A DNA stretch of 64,000 nucleotides. Origin: Bacteroidota bacterium. GTDB lineage: Bacteria; Bacteroidota; Bacteroidia; UKL13-3. Location of the stretch: positions 1 to 64,000 of the forward strand of contig JAIXSO010000068.1 of the NCBI GenBank assembly GCA_027484685.1, given 5' to 3'. Position numbers and translations under genes: made by a program. Below the pieces are notes generated by a model, which was not told the origin of the DNA, ran no database searches, and saw only the letters and a program-made list of their open reading frames with translations. Below are positions 17,421 to 26,570 of the stretch, piece after piece. How positions within the stretch are numbered: position 1 is the stretch's first letter; each line of letters opens with the position of its first letter.

Positions 17421-17954
17421 TCAAATTGCTTTTAGGTAAAACTCCATTTGTTTTGCCAAATAATATACATCCTTATTATTGCCTGTATCTATAGTCATGT
17501 CAAATATTTGGGTGGCAAGGTTCATTTGAGCTCCTAATTGATATTTGGCATTACTCATTACCGACAAACCTTGAAGCGAAATATTTTCATCATGGTAAAT
17601 ATTAAAAAGTATATCAAACTGAATATTTGGGAATTGTCCAATTTTATCAGCATTTGGTAGGTTAAAAAATGAAAGTTTTTCTTTCCAATAATATTCGCTA
17701 TTAATTTGAGGCATGCGTTTAGCAGGTAGTTCTTTAGCATTAACAAACCCCATTAGTATTACTTTTTTACCTTCGTTTCTAAGGTCGGTAGCAAATTGTT
17801 GGGCTTTATTTTCGTTTTGAACATCATCGGCATTGTATATTATTCCAATTTCTTTGGCTTTATCAAAAGGCATAAATGCGTGCTTACCTTTTTTTGCCTT
17901 CATCATGCTTTTTAAAACTATGTTTCCAAAGAAGTTTTTTATGTTATCTAACAT
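17421..17954 (-). CDS. DUF6913-like cytoplasmic protein
   Basis: The protein has 177 residues with no signal peptide. It resembles a Bacteroidota family in which an N-terminal helix precedes an IGIIYNADD strand, a central region ends in FNLPNADKIGQFP, and a conserved FDILFNIYHDENISL and DMTIDTG segment follows. I remember this family as DUF6913; its function is unknown. It lies 15 bases after the start side of the flavoprotein gene (17969) on the same strand, so the FAD reductase, this gene, the barrel and waaA probably share transcription. Confidence 0.65.
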   Translation of the reverse strand: MLDNIKNFFGNIVLKSMMKAKKGKHAFMPFDKAKEIGIIYNADDVQNENKAQQFATDLRNEGKKVILMGFVNAKELPAKRMPQINSEYYWKEKLSFFNLPNADKIGQFPNIQFDILFNIYHDENISLQGLSVMSNAKYQLGAQMNLATQIFDMTIDTGNNKDVYYLAKQMEFYLKAI

Positions 17955-17968
17955 TTGTAATTGTTTGA

Positions 17969-19213
17969 TTAATCGTTAATTAGCAATTTGGCATAAAACA
18001 ATGGATTACGCAATTTTGCTCGTAAATCTAGGTCTTCAAACATACAACTAATGGTTTCGCGTAAGGCCTTATTTTTGTTAGCTTTGTTTACCACAAAATT
18101 AAATAACCATGGGTATTTACATAACTTTTGCATGGTATGGCTTAGTTTTAATTCATCCCATTGTCTGTCGTAAAAGGCAGTATCGTATTGTTGGTTAAAG
18201 CCAGCACTAAAGTTATTTTGAGTTATACAATTTTGAATGTGTGCAGCAGCCAACATACCGCTATACATGGCATTTCCAATTCCCTCGCCAGTAAAAGGAT
18301 CAATTAAACTTGCAGCATCGCCAGTAAGTAAAAAATTATCACCACTAATTACACGTTTTTTGCTGCCTAAAGGCAACCCCCAACCTTGAATTTTACCCAC
18401 TAAATTAGCATTGGCAAAACGGTGTTTTATTTTAGGATTATTGGCAATGGCGCGCAACATGTCTTCTTTTAAATTTACTTTTTTAGCACTAACCGATGAA
18501 CTTAACATGCCTGCACCTATATTAGCTTGACCATTTGGTAATGGAAAAATCCAAAAATAACCAGGCAACAATTCTTCTAAAAAATGGAGTTCAATAAAAT
18601 TTTGAGCATGTAATTCGGTAACACCTTCGTAATAAGCCCTAATTCCAGCGCAGTAATGGTCGTTTTCTTTTTTTATGTTCGATAGTTTTTTGGCTACAAT
18701 AGAGCGGTCGCCTTCAGCACCAATTAACATTTTTACATCTTTAATTTCAAATTCTTCCGTATGGTTTTTAAGTTGAAGGTTTATACCATTATTTGTTTTT
18801 TCAACATTTATAAGTTCGGTTCCATCAAATACTTGCGCATAATTTCGGTCTAATCTGTTAAATAAACTGGCATCAAAATCAATGCGTTTACTAATAAAAC
18901 CGGGCGCATGCGTTTCTTTACTAATATCGTTTTTAAACGGAATATCAATTGATTTACCGTTAGGAGCCACAAATTTTACACCCCAACTTGGCAAAAACTG
19001 ATTGCTGTTTTGGTTGTAATCATAAATCATTTGCTCGTTAAGCTGTTTCATTACATACACCACTTTTCCGCTCAAGGCATCGCCACAAACTTTATCGCGC
19101 GGAAACAAAGCCTTATCAATAATGGTATGTGGAATTTTATTTTTAGCTAAAAAAAGCGATGTGCTGCAACCTGCTGGTCCTGCGCCTATAATTACTATAT
19201 CAGTTGGTTTCAT
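17969..19213 (-). CDS. geranylgeranyl-reductase-family FAD-dependent oxidoreductase
   Basis: The protein has 414 residues. The N-terminal dinucleotide-binding motif is DIVIIGAGPAGCSTSLFLAK. The motif DKVCGDALSGK follows, and the second FAD motif is LLTGDAASLIDPFTGEGIGNAMYSG near residue 300. This combination identifies the geranylgeranyl reductase / para-hydroxybenzoate-hydroxylase-like superfamily, whose members reduce or hydroxylate isoprenoid lipids. The substrate in Bacteroidota is not established; a prenyl lipid is likely. A C-terminal hydrophobic-aromatic part (KYPWLFNFVVNK) may touch the membrane. Confidence 0.85.
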   Translation of the reverse strand: MKPTDIVIIGAGPAGCSTSLFLAKNKIPHTIIDKALFPRDKVCGDALSGKVVYVMKQLNEQMIYDYNQNSNQFLPSWGVKFVAPNGKSIDIPFKNDISKETHAPGFISKRIDFDASLFNRLDRNYAQVFDGTELINVEKTNNGINLQLKNHTEEFEIKDVKMLIGAEGDRSIVAKKLSNIKKENDHYCAGIRAYYEGVTELHAQNFIELHFLEELLPGYFWIFPLPNGQANIGAGMLSSSVSAKKVNLKEDMLRAIANNPKIKHRFANANLVGKIQGWGLPLGSKKRVISGDNFLLTGDAASLIDPFTGEGIGNAMYSGMLAAAHIQNCITQNNFSAGFNQQYDTAFYDRQWDELKLSHTMQKLCKYPWLFNFVVNKANKNKALRETISCMFEDLDLRAKLRNPLFYAKLLIND

Positions 19214-19281
19214 TTAGTGGGTGCAATTTAAATAAAAGCCGCATTTAATTGCTGTAAAAAAATATTGCAGTTGTAAAATGC

Positions 19282-19317
19282 AAAAAGAGGTTGTCTTTTT
19301 GAAACAACCTCTTTTTT
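19282..19317. terminator. intrinsic terminator hairpin (AGAGGTTGT family)
   Basis: The stem AAAAAGAGGTTGT / ACAACCTCTTTTT has perfect arms. The same hairpin recurs at 31188 and 49614. It forms one half of a composite repeat with the following palindrome. Confidence 0.8.
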
Positions 19318-19320
19318 ATT

Positions 19321-19391
19321 TGTCACATTGAGCGTAGTCGAAATGTTTTGAAAACCTTATCATTAAGTTCTCGACTTCGCTCGAATTGACA
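19321..19391. repeat. dispersed palindromic repeat, copy A (TTGAGCG...CGCTCGAA)
   Basis: The ends TGTCACATTGAGCGTAGTCGA and TCGACTTCGCTCGAATTGACA form an imperfect inverted repeat of about 21 bases. Close relatives occur at 49651-49736 and, degenerate and inverted, at about 31080-31160. Sequences of this kind are widespread intergenic repeats in Bacteroidota, as far as I recall. Confidence 0.75.
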
Positions 19392-19442
19392 GCATTTTAA
19401 GGCATTATATTAAGCCTTAACTATATTACTACTTTTTAGTTA

Positions 19443-19826
19443 TTAAAATGGTAAATCGTCCGAAGCGCTATCATCGCTGCTAAACGACATATTTGCAGGT
19501 GCTTCAAAGTTATTTTGAGGCGCACTTGGTTGGAAATTATTTTGCGGAGCACTATTGCTAGCACCTGAAGCACTTACTTTCCAAGCATTTAGGTTGGTAT
19601 AATATCTTCCGTTATATTCTCTGCTTTCAGCATCAAAACTTACTACTACTTCTTGTCCAACTACTACTGGGTTTTGGTCAATTTTAGCTCCCATTAAACT
19701 AAATAATACTTTTTTAGGGTATTGATCGCCTGTTTCTATAACAAACTCTTGTTTGCGCCATTGGCCATTTTTACCTTCGCCAGTAACTAATGGCATGGTT
19801 AAAATTACTTTTCCTTTCAAATCCAT
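19443..19826 (-). CDS. DUF3127 OB-fold protein with SSB-like acidic tail
   Basis: The protein has 127 residues. The first 85 residues (DLKGKVILTMPLVTGEGKNGQWRKQEFVIETGDQYPKKVLFSLMG...) match DUF3127, a short OB-fold-like domain found in Bacteroidota. A low-complexity linker with a PQNNF repeat follows, and the protein ends SSDDSASDDLPF. This tail is the same kind as the acidic tip of bacterial SSB (DDDIPF), which binds DNA repair and replication partners. The arrangement suggests a single-strand DNA-binding or replication accessory role, but DNA binding is an inference. It is a monocistronic cytoplasmic protein. Confidence 0.8.
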   Translation of the reverse strand: MDLKGKVILTMPLVTGEGKNGQWRKQEFVIETGDQYPKKVLFSLMGAKIDQNPVVVGQEVVVSFDAESREYNGRYYTNLNAWKVSASGASNSAPQNNFQPSAPQNNFEAPANMSFSSDDSASDDLPF

Positions 19827-19992
19827 ATGGCAAATAAAATACTTTATTTTTTATATTAAAGCGGTGTGTAAAAGTTTTTTTTAATGTTATTGGTTAAACT
19901 ATCTAGAATTACTTGAACCGATTTTGTGATTTGTCAATTTGTTAATTGTTCAATATATTTGGAAATATTAGGAACTTAATTGTTCAAAATTT

Positions 19993-20901
19993 ATGAAAGC
20001 ATATTTTAAATTTCTAATACTGTCAATTATTTTAATTTTAAGTGGGTTCGCTGCTTTTGCAAAAATCGTGGTTCAAGGTTATACCAAAGATGAAAGTTTA
20101 AATGTATTGCCATACGTTAGTTTTATTTGCCACAATAAATTTATTGGTATGTCGAATGAAAAGGGACATTATAATTTTCAAATACACGACTCATTAAAGT
20201 TTGATACTATTCAATGCAAATACTTAGGTTTTAAAACTAGCTATAAAATGGTTTTAGATTTTGTTAGTAATAATGAGCAAACTATTGTTTTGAATAGAAC
20301 ATCTAAAATTTTAAATGATGTAATAGTGAAATCAAAACCTAGTTATACTTTTGGTAAAGTAAAGTTTTTAGGTGCAAGAACAAAAAAGGCAAAAGGAAAT
20401 TATTATATGACAACAGGTTGTATAGTTGGCCTACATATTAAAAACGAAATTCCTAAAATTTCATTTCTAAAAAAAGCCCACTTCTACATAAGAAGCGTTG
20501 GTTTTCCTGATACAAAATTTAGAGTTAGGGTATACAGTGCCAATGAAAATGGAATGCCCGAAAAAGAATTATTAGATAGCAATTATTATGGGCAAGGATC
20601 TGCAATTGGTGAGGATTGGGTTTCCGTTGATTTGAGTTCAGCGGCTATTCAATTTCCCCAAAATGGTTTAATTATTGCCATGGAATGGTTGCCTCTTGCT
20701 GAAGATAAAGTTACCAAAATAAAATATGGATTGAGCGAAATTGAATTCCAAGGTCAGTGTTTAGGTGGCACTTACGAGTTCGATGAAAGCTATTCGTTAT
20801 ATTATAAAAATCAATGGCAAAAGGCTTTTATTCCTAAAGATGTTAAATTGTTCCAAATTTTGAACCCTATGATTAAAGCAGAATTTGATGTTGTAAAATA
20901 A
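19993..20901 (+). CDS. secreted protein with carboxypeptidase-regulatory-like domain
   Basis: The protein has 302 residues. The signal peptide is MKAYFKFLILSIILILSGFAAFA. Residues 25-105 are a CarboxypepD_reg-like/CNA-B-type beta-sandwich (VVQGYTKDESLNVLPYVSF, ISNEKGHYNFQ-like, CKYLGFKTSYK). The remainder (HFYIRSVGFPDTKFRVRVYS...) is a jelly-roll-like domain also seen in Bacteroidota surface proteins. It lacks the TonB plug that often follows such a domain. No T9SS tail is evident, so it is probably periplasmic or attached to the outer membrane. Function unknown. Confidence 0.7.
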   Translation: MKAYFKFLILSIILILSGFAAFAKIVVQGYTKDESLNVLPYVSFICHNKFIGMSNEKGHYNFQIHDSLKFDTIQCKYLGFKTSYKMVLDFVSNNEQTIVLNRTSKILNDVIVKSKPSYTFGKVKFLGARTKKAKGNYYMTTGCIVGLHIKNEIPKISFLKKAHFYIRSVGFPDTKFRVRVYSANENGMPEKELLDSNYYGQGSAIGEDWVSVDLSSAAIQFPQNGLIIAMEWLPLAEDKVTKIKYGLSEIEFQGQCLGGTYEFDESYSLYYKNQWQKAFIPKDVKLFQILNPMIKAEFDVVK

Positions 20902-20902
20902 C

Positions 20903-20973
20903 TAACCAATTCCTTCCAAACTAAACACAGGCAATCCGCAAGTTTTATCTTGGCAAATGTATATGGTGGTTTT
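20903..20973 (-). repeat. duplicated 3' end of the downstream yyaL-like gene (remnant)
   Basis: This 71-base block repeats the last 71 bases of the thioredoxin-domain gene at 21134-21204 with two differences, at an offset of 231. It encodes the same C-terminus ([17 protein letters not shown]). Beyond it the reading frame continues with LPQPHLPKTTIY, similar to but not identical with [10 protein letters not shown] in the intact gene. This suggests a remnant of a diverged second copy rather than a simple recent duplication. Confidence 0.8.
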
Positions 20974-20979
20974 AGGTAA

Positions 20980-21130
20980 ATGGGGTTGAGGTAACGTTTT
21001 GCGCCTTCCGCTGATGGCGATTGCGGTAGACAAAAGCAAAGTTCGCAAAAATAAGTTTCGGTTTTAAATAAAATCTTTGCGTTCATTGCGAAAAACCTTA
21101 GTGACCTTTGCGGTAAAAAAGTAAAAAATT
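20980..21130. repeat. intergenic repeat-like sequence (TTTGCG...GTGACCTTTGCGG)
   Basis: This block between the two yyaL ends is richer in GC than its surroundings. It carries the phrase CTTTGCGTTCATTGCGAAAA and CCTTAGTGACCTTTGCGG. From memory, similar degenerate phrases occur in intergenic repeats of many Bacteroidota. No gene is supported. Confidence 0.45.
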
Positions 21131-21132
21131 TT

Positions 21133-23142
21133 TTAACCAATTCCTTCCAAACTAAACACAGGCAATCCGCAAGTTTTGTCTTGGCAAATGTAAATGGTGG
21201 TTTTGTTTTCTATGGGTAATTTATCTTTTACCAATGGAATAACTGATTGTTCCGCTGCCAATACAAAAAGGGTATTGGGTAAATAGTTTTGGTTTAATTG
21301 CGCAAAATAATTTTTGGCTTCGGGTCCAGCTATTACTATTTGTTTTACACCTTGTATTTTATTTAAACTCAACTGCATCCAATTGGTATAACTGCTGGTA
21401 GTTTTGGCAAATTTTTGTTGCACCAAAAGCAGCATGTCATCCACCATTTTTTCGTAATGGTTATTGCCAAAATAAAAACTCAAGGCTTGCAAACAATGGC
21501 CAAATATACTGTTGGCGCTTGGTATTACATCATCGGTTAAATCTAACTTGCGTGCTATCAAAGCAGCATCGGTATTCGATTTAAAGTAAAACAATTTCTT
21601 TTCTTCGCTATAAAAATAAGCAATGCTTAATTCCATTAACTCATTGGCTTTTATTAAATATTTTTCATCAAAACTAATTTGGTAAAAATCAATCAGCGCT
21701 TTGGTTAAACAAGCATAATCTTCGGCAAAACCTGGAATACTAATTTTACCATTTTTATAAATTCGGTATACTATTTTATCTACCGACAGGTGTTGTAAAA
21801 TGCTATCCAATGCCTTTTGTGCTGTGGTGTAAAATGCATTTTCTCCAAATGCTTTAAAGGCTTCGCAATAACCCGAAATCATCAATGCATTCCAGCTTGT
21901 AATTACTTTATCATCAAGTCCTGGTTTAGTTTTTTTATTGCGTTCGGTAAGCAATAAGGCATTACATTTTTCTATAATTTGTTCTATTTCAATTATGGTT
22001 TTACCCGTTAGTTTCTCTAACTCTTCGTGGTTACGTGTTTTGTATAAAATATTAGCACCATGTTCCCAATTTCCATAAGCATCTACCGAATAATAAATGC
22101 TAAACAAAGGTTCATCATCGCCTAAAATACTTACTAATTCTTGGCGAGTCCATATATAGTATTTTCCTTCTACCCCTTCACTATCGGCATCTAAAGCCGA
22201 GTAAAATAAACCTGTTTCGTGGGTTAGTTCATGCTGTAAAAATTGGTGTGTTTTGTAAACAATGTCTTTGTAAAGGTTATTTTTAGTTAATTGATAAGCG
22301 TTGGCATATAAACCCACAAGCTGACCATTATCGTAAAGCATTTTTTCAAAATGAGGTGTTTTCCAATATAAATCGGTGCTGTAGCGCGCAAATCCTCCTT
22401 CTATTTGATCAAAAATACCACCATTTGCCATGCCATCTAGTGTTTTGGTAACAGCATCTAAATACAATGGATGATTGCTTTGCTTGTAATATTGTAAATA
22501 AAACGACCAATTATTAGGCATAGGGAATTTGGGCGCCCAATTATAACCACCATAAATTAAATCGAAGTTTTTGCTCCAATTTTCAACTGCTTTATCAATG
22601 GTTTCAAGCTTTATTTCTGTGTTTTCTACAGGTATAATATGGTCTAGTTTATTAATGCCACTGGTTAGTTCAGCTGCATATTGAAAAGCTTCTTCTTTTC
22701 TATCTCTATAAAAATCGGCAATGGATTGCAATGTTTTTTTCCATTGCTCAATAGGAAAATAAGTACCACCATGCAGGGGTCTGCCATCGGGCAAAGCAAA
22801 ACAGTTTAACGGCCATCCACCTCTGCCTGTTAGCAATTGCACTGCATCCATGTAAATTTGGTCAATATCGGGGCGTTCCTCTCTATCTACTTTTATGCAA
22901 ATAAAGTGTTGGTTCATCAGTTCGGCCACTTCTTCGTTTTCAAAACTTTCGTGTTCCATTACATGGCACCAATGGCAAGCCGAATAACCTATGCTTACCA
23001 ATATCATTTTGTCTTCGTTTTTAGCCCTTTGCAGCGTTTCTTCGCTCCACTCTACCCAATTTACTGGATTGTGTGCATGCTGCAATAAATAAGGGCTTGA
23101 AGCATGAATTAAAGCATTGGTGTATTTTGGTGATGTGGTCAT
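21133..23142 (-). CDS. YyaL/SSP411-type thioredoxin-domain protein (DUF255)
   Basis: The protein has 669 residues, the expected length. The N-terminal DUF255 thioredoxin-like domain has a CxxC active site in [20 protein letters not shown] (C56, C59) preceded by NPVNWVEW. An alpha/alpha toroid resembling N-acylglucosamine 2-epimerase and glycoside hydrolase folds follows ([58 protein letters not shown]). Bacterial homologues are widespread, but I know no established substrate. It is cytoplasmic, with no signal peptide. The C-terminus contains a further QDKTCGLP motif. Its 3' end is duplicated downstream. Confidence 0.9.
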   Translation of the reverse strand: MTTSPKYTNALIHASSPYLLQHAHNPVNWVEWSEETLQRAKNEDKMILVSIGYSACHWCHVMEHESFENEEVAELMNQHFICIKVDREERPDIDQIYMDAVQLLTGRGGWPLNCFALPDGRPLHGGTYFPIEQWKKTLQSIADFYRDRKEEAFQYAAELTSGINKLDHIIPVENTEIKLETIDKAVENWSKNFDLIYGGYNWAPKFPMPNNWSFYLQYYKQSNHPLYLDAVTKTLDGMANGGIFDQIEGGFARYSTDLYWKTPHFEKMLYDNGQLVGLYANAYQLTKNNLYKDIVYKTHQFLQHELTHETGLFYSALDADSEGVEGKYYIWTRQELVSILGDDEPLFSIYYSVDAYGNWEHGANILYKTRNHEELEKLTGKTIIEIEQIIEKCNALLLTERNKKTKPGLDDKVITSWNALMISGYCEAFKAFGENAFYTTAQKALDSILQHLSVDKIVYRIYKNGKISIPGFAEDYACLTKALIDFYQISFDEKYLIKANELMELSIAYFYSEEKKLFYFKSNTDAALIARKLDLTDDVIPSANSIFGHCLQALSFYFGNNHYEKMVDDMLLLVQQKFAKTTSSYTNWMQLSLNKIQGVKQIVIAGPEAKNYFAQLNQNYLPNTLFVLAAEQSVIPLVKDKLPIENKTTIYICQDKTCGLPVFSLEGIG

Positions 23143-23392
23143 GAGGTTTTGATTATTGTTATTTTCTTTAAACGCTTACCAATTGATTACATTGGCAAAA
23201 CATTATAAAGATGCTGAATTGTTTATTTGAAATTGCTTTTGCAAATAAATACAATTACTAGTTATAAATGGTTTGTTGTTCTTAAATAAAATTTCGCCTA
23301 AAAAAGTTGTATTGGGCCTTTATAAAGAACTTAATTTTCTATGCTTTGCAACCAAATGAACAATAAATTTTACATATTAAAAAACGTTACTT

Positions 23393-24598
23393 ATGAAAAA
23401 AATATTATTAATAATTTTGGTTATTCCATTTACTGCTAGTGCGCAATTCCCCCCTAAATTAATCTTTAATTACAATGACCCAAACAATTTGAATATGCTA
23501 TTAGATTCAAATTATGTTCCTGGAGAGTATTATTCAGTTAAAAATTATTCTCTCGATGCAAATAAAATTGATTTTAATCTTAACAATCAATATGATATTG
23601 AAACCAATAATTATTTGCTTACCAAGAGCATTCAAACATACCATAATATAAATTCAAGTTTTAAGTACGATCAATATAGTTCTGCCTATTTTTACACGAA
23701 TGGGAAAATAAGCACTAGAAATTATTATAGAAAATCTATAGATTCTATAAATCCTGAGCTAAGATCTATTGATAGTTTTATATATAAAAACGATTTGATA
23801 ACTTTAATTAAAACCAATCGATTGGGTGACACAACCACTTTTAGTTCTGAAGGTACTGAATATGTTTACGATTTGGTTGGTAGATTAGTTGAAAGCAAAC
23901 CTTACAATTACAAACCAATTCCTAATTATGTAGTTTCAGGCTATTTGTTAGCTGACAGTTTTAACGTAAATAACAAACCTCAATTGGTTAAAAATTATCA
24001 AGTTTCAGATACAATATCTAAAGTAGTCCAAAGTTCTGTAATAAATTATGACTCATTTGGTAGAGTTACAACTATTGTTTTTTATAGTAATCCTTTCCAA
24101 AATTTCCCTCCAATTAAAATGGATAGTTTAGTGCACTATTATCAAGAGAAAAATGTTTATCCGGATTCTTCTATTTTATATAATATTGCTAATTCAAGGT
24201 TAAGCTTTAGCTATAAAACTGTTTATAATTATTTGCCAAATGGAAAAATATCAGAAATATTGGGTTTTAATTACTCCAATGGTGTTCCTACCTTAACTTC
24301 AAAAAGTGTTTATACAAAATCGTTTCCCACTTCAATAAAAAAAGTAAATGAACAACCATTTAAAGTTATATTGTTTCCCAACCCTGCTACCTCCCAATTA
24401 AGCATTACAAGCGGTAGCAATATCAAAACAGTATTGGTATATAATGTAACAGGTAAGTTGGTAAAAGAACTAAAATATGAAAATGATAATTTAAAAGATG
24501 TTTCTTTCGCTATTGATGAATTAGCAAAAGGTATGTATATGGTACAAATAATAGATGAATTAGATGCTAAACTAACAAGTAAGTTTATGAAGGAATGA
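23393..24598 (+). CDS. T9SS-sorted secreted protein, unknown function
   Basis: The protein has 401 residues with a signal peptide (MKKILLIILVIPFTASAQ). The middle consists of repetitive tyrosine-rich segments (YEYDLVGRLVE-like, INYDSFGRVTTI, YNYLPNGKISEI), reminiscent of RHS/YD-type beta repeats. The last 75 residues are a T9SS type A domain (LFPNPATSQLSIT, GMYMVQIIDE). This domain is almost identical to the end of the frameshifted gene at 26482 (VLVYN.TG.LVKEL.YENDNLK), while the N-terminal parts are unrelated, so the tail has been exchanged or duplicated. Confidence 0.75.
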   Translation: MKKILLIILVIPFTASAQFPPKLIFNYNDPNNLNMLLDSNYVPGEYYSVKNYSLDANKIDFNLNNQYDIETNNYLLTKSIQTYHNINSSFKYDQYSSAYFYTNGKISTRNYYRKSIDSINPELRSIDSFIYKNDLITLIKTNRLGDTTTFSSEGTEYVYDLVGRLVESKPYNYKPIPNYVVSGYLLADSFNVNNKPQLVKNYQVSDTISKVVQSSVINYDSFGRVTTIVFYSNPFQNFPPIKMDSLVHYYQEKNVYPDSSILYNIANSRLSFSYKTVYNYLPNGKISEILGFNYSNGVPTLTSKSVYTKSFPTSIKKVNEQPFKVILFPNPATSQLSITSGSNIKTVLVYNVTGKLVKELKYENDNLKDVSFAIDELAKGMYMVQIIDELDAKLTSKFMKE

Positions 24599-24603
24599 TT
24601 TTA

Positions 24604-24655
24604 ACCTCCTTCAGACGCTTAAAAGCCTTTGCTTTACATAGGCGTAAGACAGATT
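24604..24655. repeat. degenerate copy of the CAGACGC hairpin element
   Basis: The phrase CCTTCAGACGCTTAAAAGCC, followed by GGCGTAAGACAG, resembles the better-preserved element at 27277-27322. It sits just behind the stop of a T9SS gene, as the other copy sits behind an outer-membrane gene. Confidence 0.55.
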
Positions 24656-24657
24656 GA

Positions 24658-24852
24658 AAGGATGTTTTACGATTGGTGAGTAACGAGCTATCAGCAACCA
24701 ACGGTGGACAAATTACTGAATCTTCTTCATTAAACGATGCAAACGGTTCAGTTATATTTAGTCCAGAATACTTTAATACTGGTTTATATATAGTTCTATT
24801 TAGTATTGATGGTACAATTGTTGACCACAAGTTACTTAATTTTGTAAAATAA
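24658..24852 (+). pseudogene. remnant of a T9SS C-terminal domain
   Basis: An open frame without a start codon, preceded by an in-frame TGA at 24655, encodes about 64 residues ending in NTGLYIVLFSIDGTIVDHKLLNFVK. This matches the second half of a type A sorting domain (GLY.V....DG......K...). The rest of the gene is missing. The ORF reported on the minus strand here is a shadow. A strong terminator directly follows, as expected for the original 3' end of a gene. Confidence 0.6.
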
Positions 24853-24861
24853 TAAATCCAA

Positions 24862-24900
24862 AAATAAAGGGAAGCTTTGTTAATTTGCTTCCCTTTATTT
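24862..24900 (+). terminator. intrinsic terminator with 14-bp perfect stem
   Basis: The stem AAATAAAGGGAAGC / GCTTCCCTTTATTT follows the remnant T9SS gene. The TTG start given in the ORF track for the next gene lies inside this hairpin, which argues for the ATG at 24915 instead. Confidence 0.8.
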
Positions 24901-24914
24901 ATAAAGTAATTTTT

Positions 24915-26482
24915 ATGGTAGTTTCTTTTAAAACTTATTTGCTTTTCATATTTTCATTTAGTTTAATGTATTGTTCTGCTTTTGCACAGGATTTACAGTT
25001 AATAAACAAATCTCAAAATTATGAAAGAGGTAGAATAGGTAGGCTATTGGCCGATTCGGCAAACGACAACTTTTTTTATAGTTTATCTTATCATGATAAT
25101 TTAGATGATAATAAAAATTTAGATACCAATATTAATAGTGGTTTTGGTTACTTCAGACTTTCTAAATTAGATAAAAAGTTAAATATAATTAAATCAGTAC
25201 ATGTATTAAAAAATAATTGCCCAGTAACGACAACTATTGAAAAATTTAGAGAAAAAAAAATGTTTATGGCATCTGTAATTGATTCGTTTTATAAAATTGA
25301 TATTTGGTATAATATTCCTTGCAATAAAACCTATATTTTTTACTTTAACCAAGAACTTGGTTTAGATAGTTTTTTACTTAAATTACCTAATAGGGAAAAT
25401 GTGGTAAATAATTATATAATTACCAACGATAGTATTGTTAGCATTTACAAAAACAATGTAATTGAAAATAGTCAATTATATATTTTATTTAGCGATACTC
25501 TAGGAAATTACCTTTCGCATAAAAAAATAAATTTAGGCGATACCAATATTATTTATGTTAATACTTCAAGGATTATAAAAGATGGTAAAGGTGGTTATAT
25601 AATAGCAGCGTCAAGAGATAGTTTGGGTTGGGGGAAAAAAAATATTTATTTGGATTAGATGCACTTGGAAACAAAACTTGGGAATACATAGAACCTACAC
25701 TCTATGGCAGATCTGAAATTAATGAAATTATTTTACAAAATGATGAAACCATCCTTTGTTGTGGATATAGAGGAGAGTATGCCTATCTGGGTAAATTTAG
25801 TATTGATGGAAAGAAAATTTGGGAGAAACTATATTATATTGGTAAAGGAGAAATTGATAATGGAAGACCTTCTGCATTTGCCGATATGTTAATTAAAGAC
25901 AACTTCCTTTATTTGTCAGGTTATGGATACGATAAAATTTTTATTGATCAAGAATTTACAGATGCAAGTTCGCTAGTAAAAATGGACTTAACCGGTAAAC
26001 CAATTTGGGCTAAGAGGTATGCCAATTACTATTATTATAATATTATCAATTCGATGATTGTATTAAAGGATAGATTTATTTTAGGTGGTTTTTGTATAGA
26101 TAGCACAATTAAATCACCGCTAGGAGTGCCATGGTATGTAAGTTGTGATACTAATTTTAGTTCTGTTGCACCTTGGAGCTCAACCACTGAAATACGAACT
26201 TATTCTTATGAGAATCCAACAGGTTATAAAGAATTTCTCATACAACCCGTTGTTATTTACCCAAACCCTGCCACCTCTCAATTAAACATAACAAGTTATA
26301 GTAATATAAAAACAGTATTGGTATATAATTTAACAGGTCAGTTGGTAAAAGAACTAAACTATGAAAATGATAATTTAAAAAATGCTACTTTAGCCATTGA
26401 TAATTTAGCACAAGGCATGTATATGGTACAAATAATTGATGAATTAGATGCTAAGGTAATAGGTAAGTTTATGAAGGAATAA
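24915..26482 (+). pseudogene. T9SS-sorted secreted protein, split by a frameshift at G5A8
   Basis: Two overlapping frames (ORFs ending at 25658 and 26482) together make one protein of about 520 residues. The first half has a signal peptide (MVVSFKTYLLFIFSFSLMYCSAFAQ). The second has repeated beta-propeller-like segments (LFGLDALGNKTWEY, YLGKFSIDGKKIWEK, LVKMDLTGKPIWAK) and a T9SS tail (VIYPNPATSQLNIT). The break lies in GGGGGAAAAAAAA at 25630-25642. Removing one base would join SLGWGKK to YLFGLDALGN, which reads naturally. It may be a recent inactivating indel, an assembly or sequencing error in the homopolymer, or a slippage site. The sequence alone cannot tell these apart. Confidence 0.8.
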
Positions 26483-26570
26483 TATTATAAAAACAGCAAA
26501 ATTTTTTATTATTGGTGCAATGAAACCATATCACTAAGCTTATATTATACTAAAAAATAGAATCATATTC

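Noticed and set aside
20811-21140. 109-residue minus-strand ORF
   Set aside because: It crosses the duplicated yyaL end in the wrong frame, a repeat block and the end of a plus-strand gene.
24585-24830. 81-residue minus-strand ORF
   Set aside because: It runs antisense to a remnant T9SS tail that is a recognisable coding relic on the plus strand.
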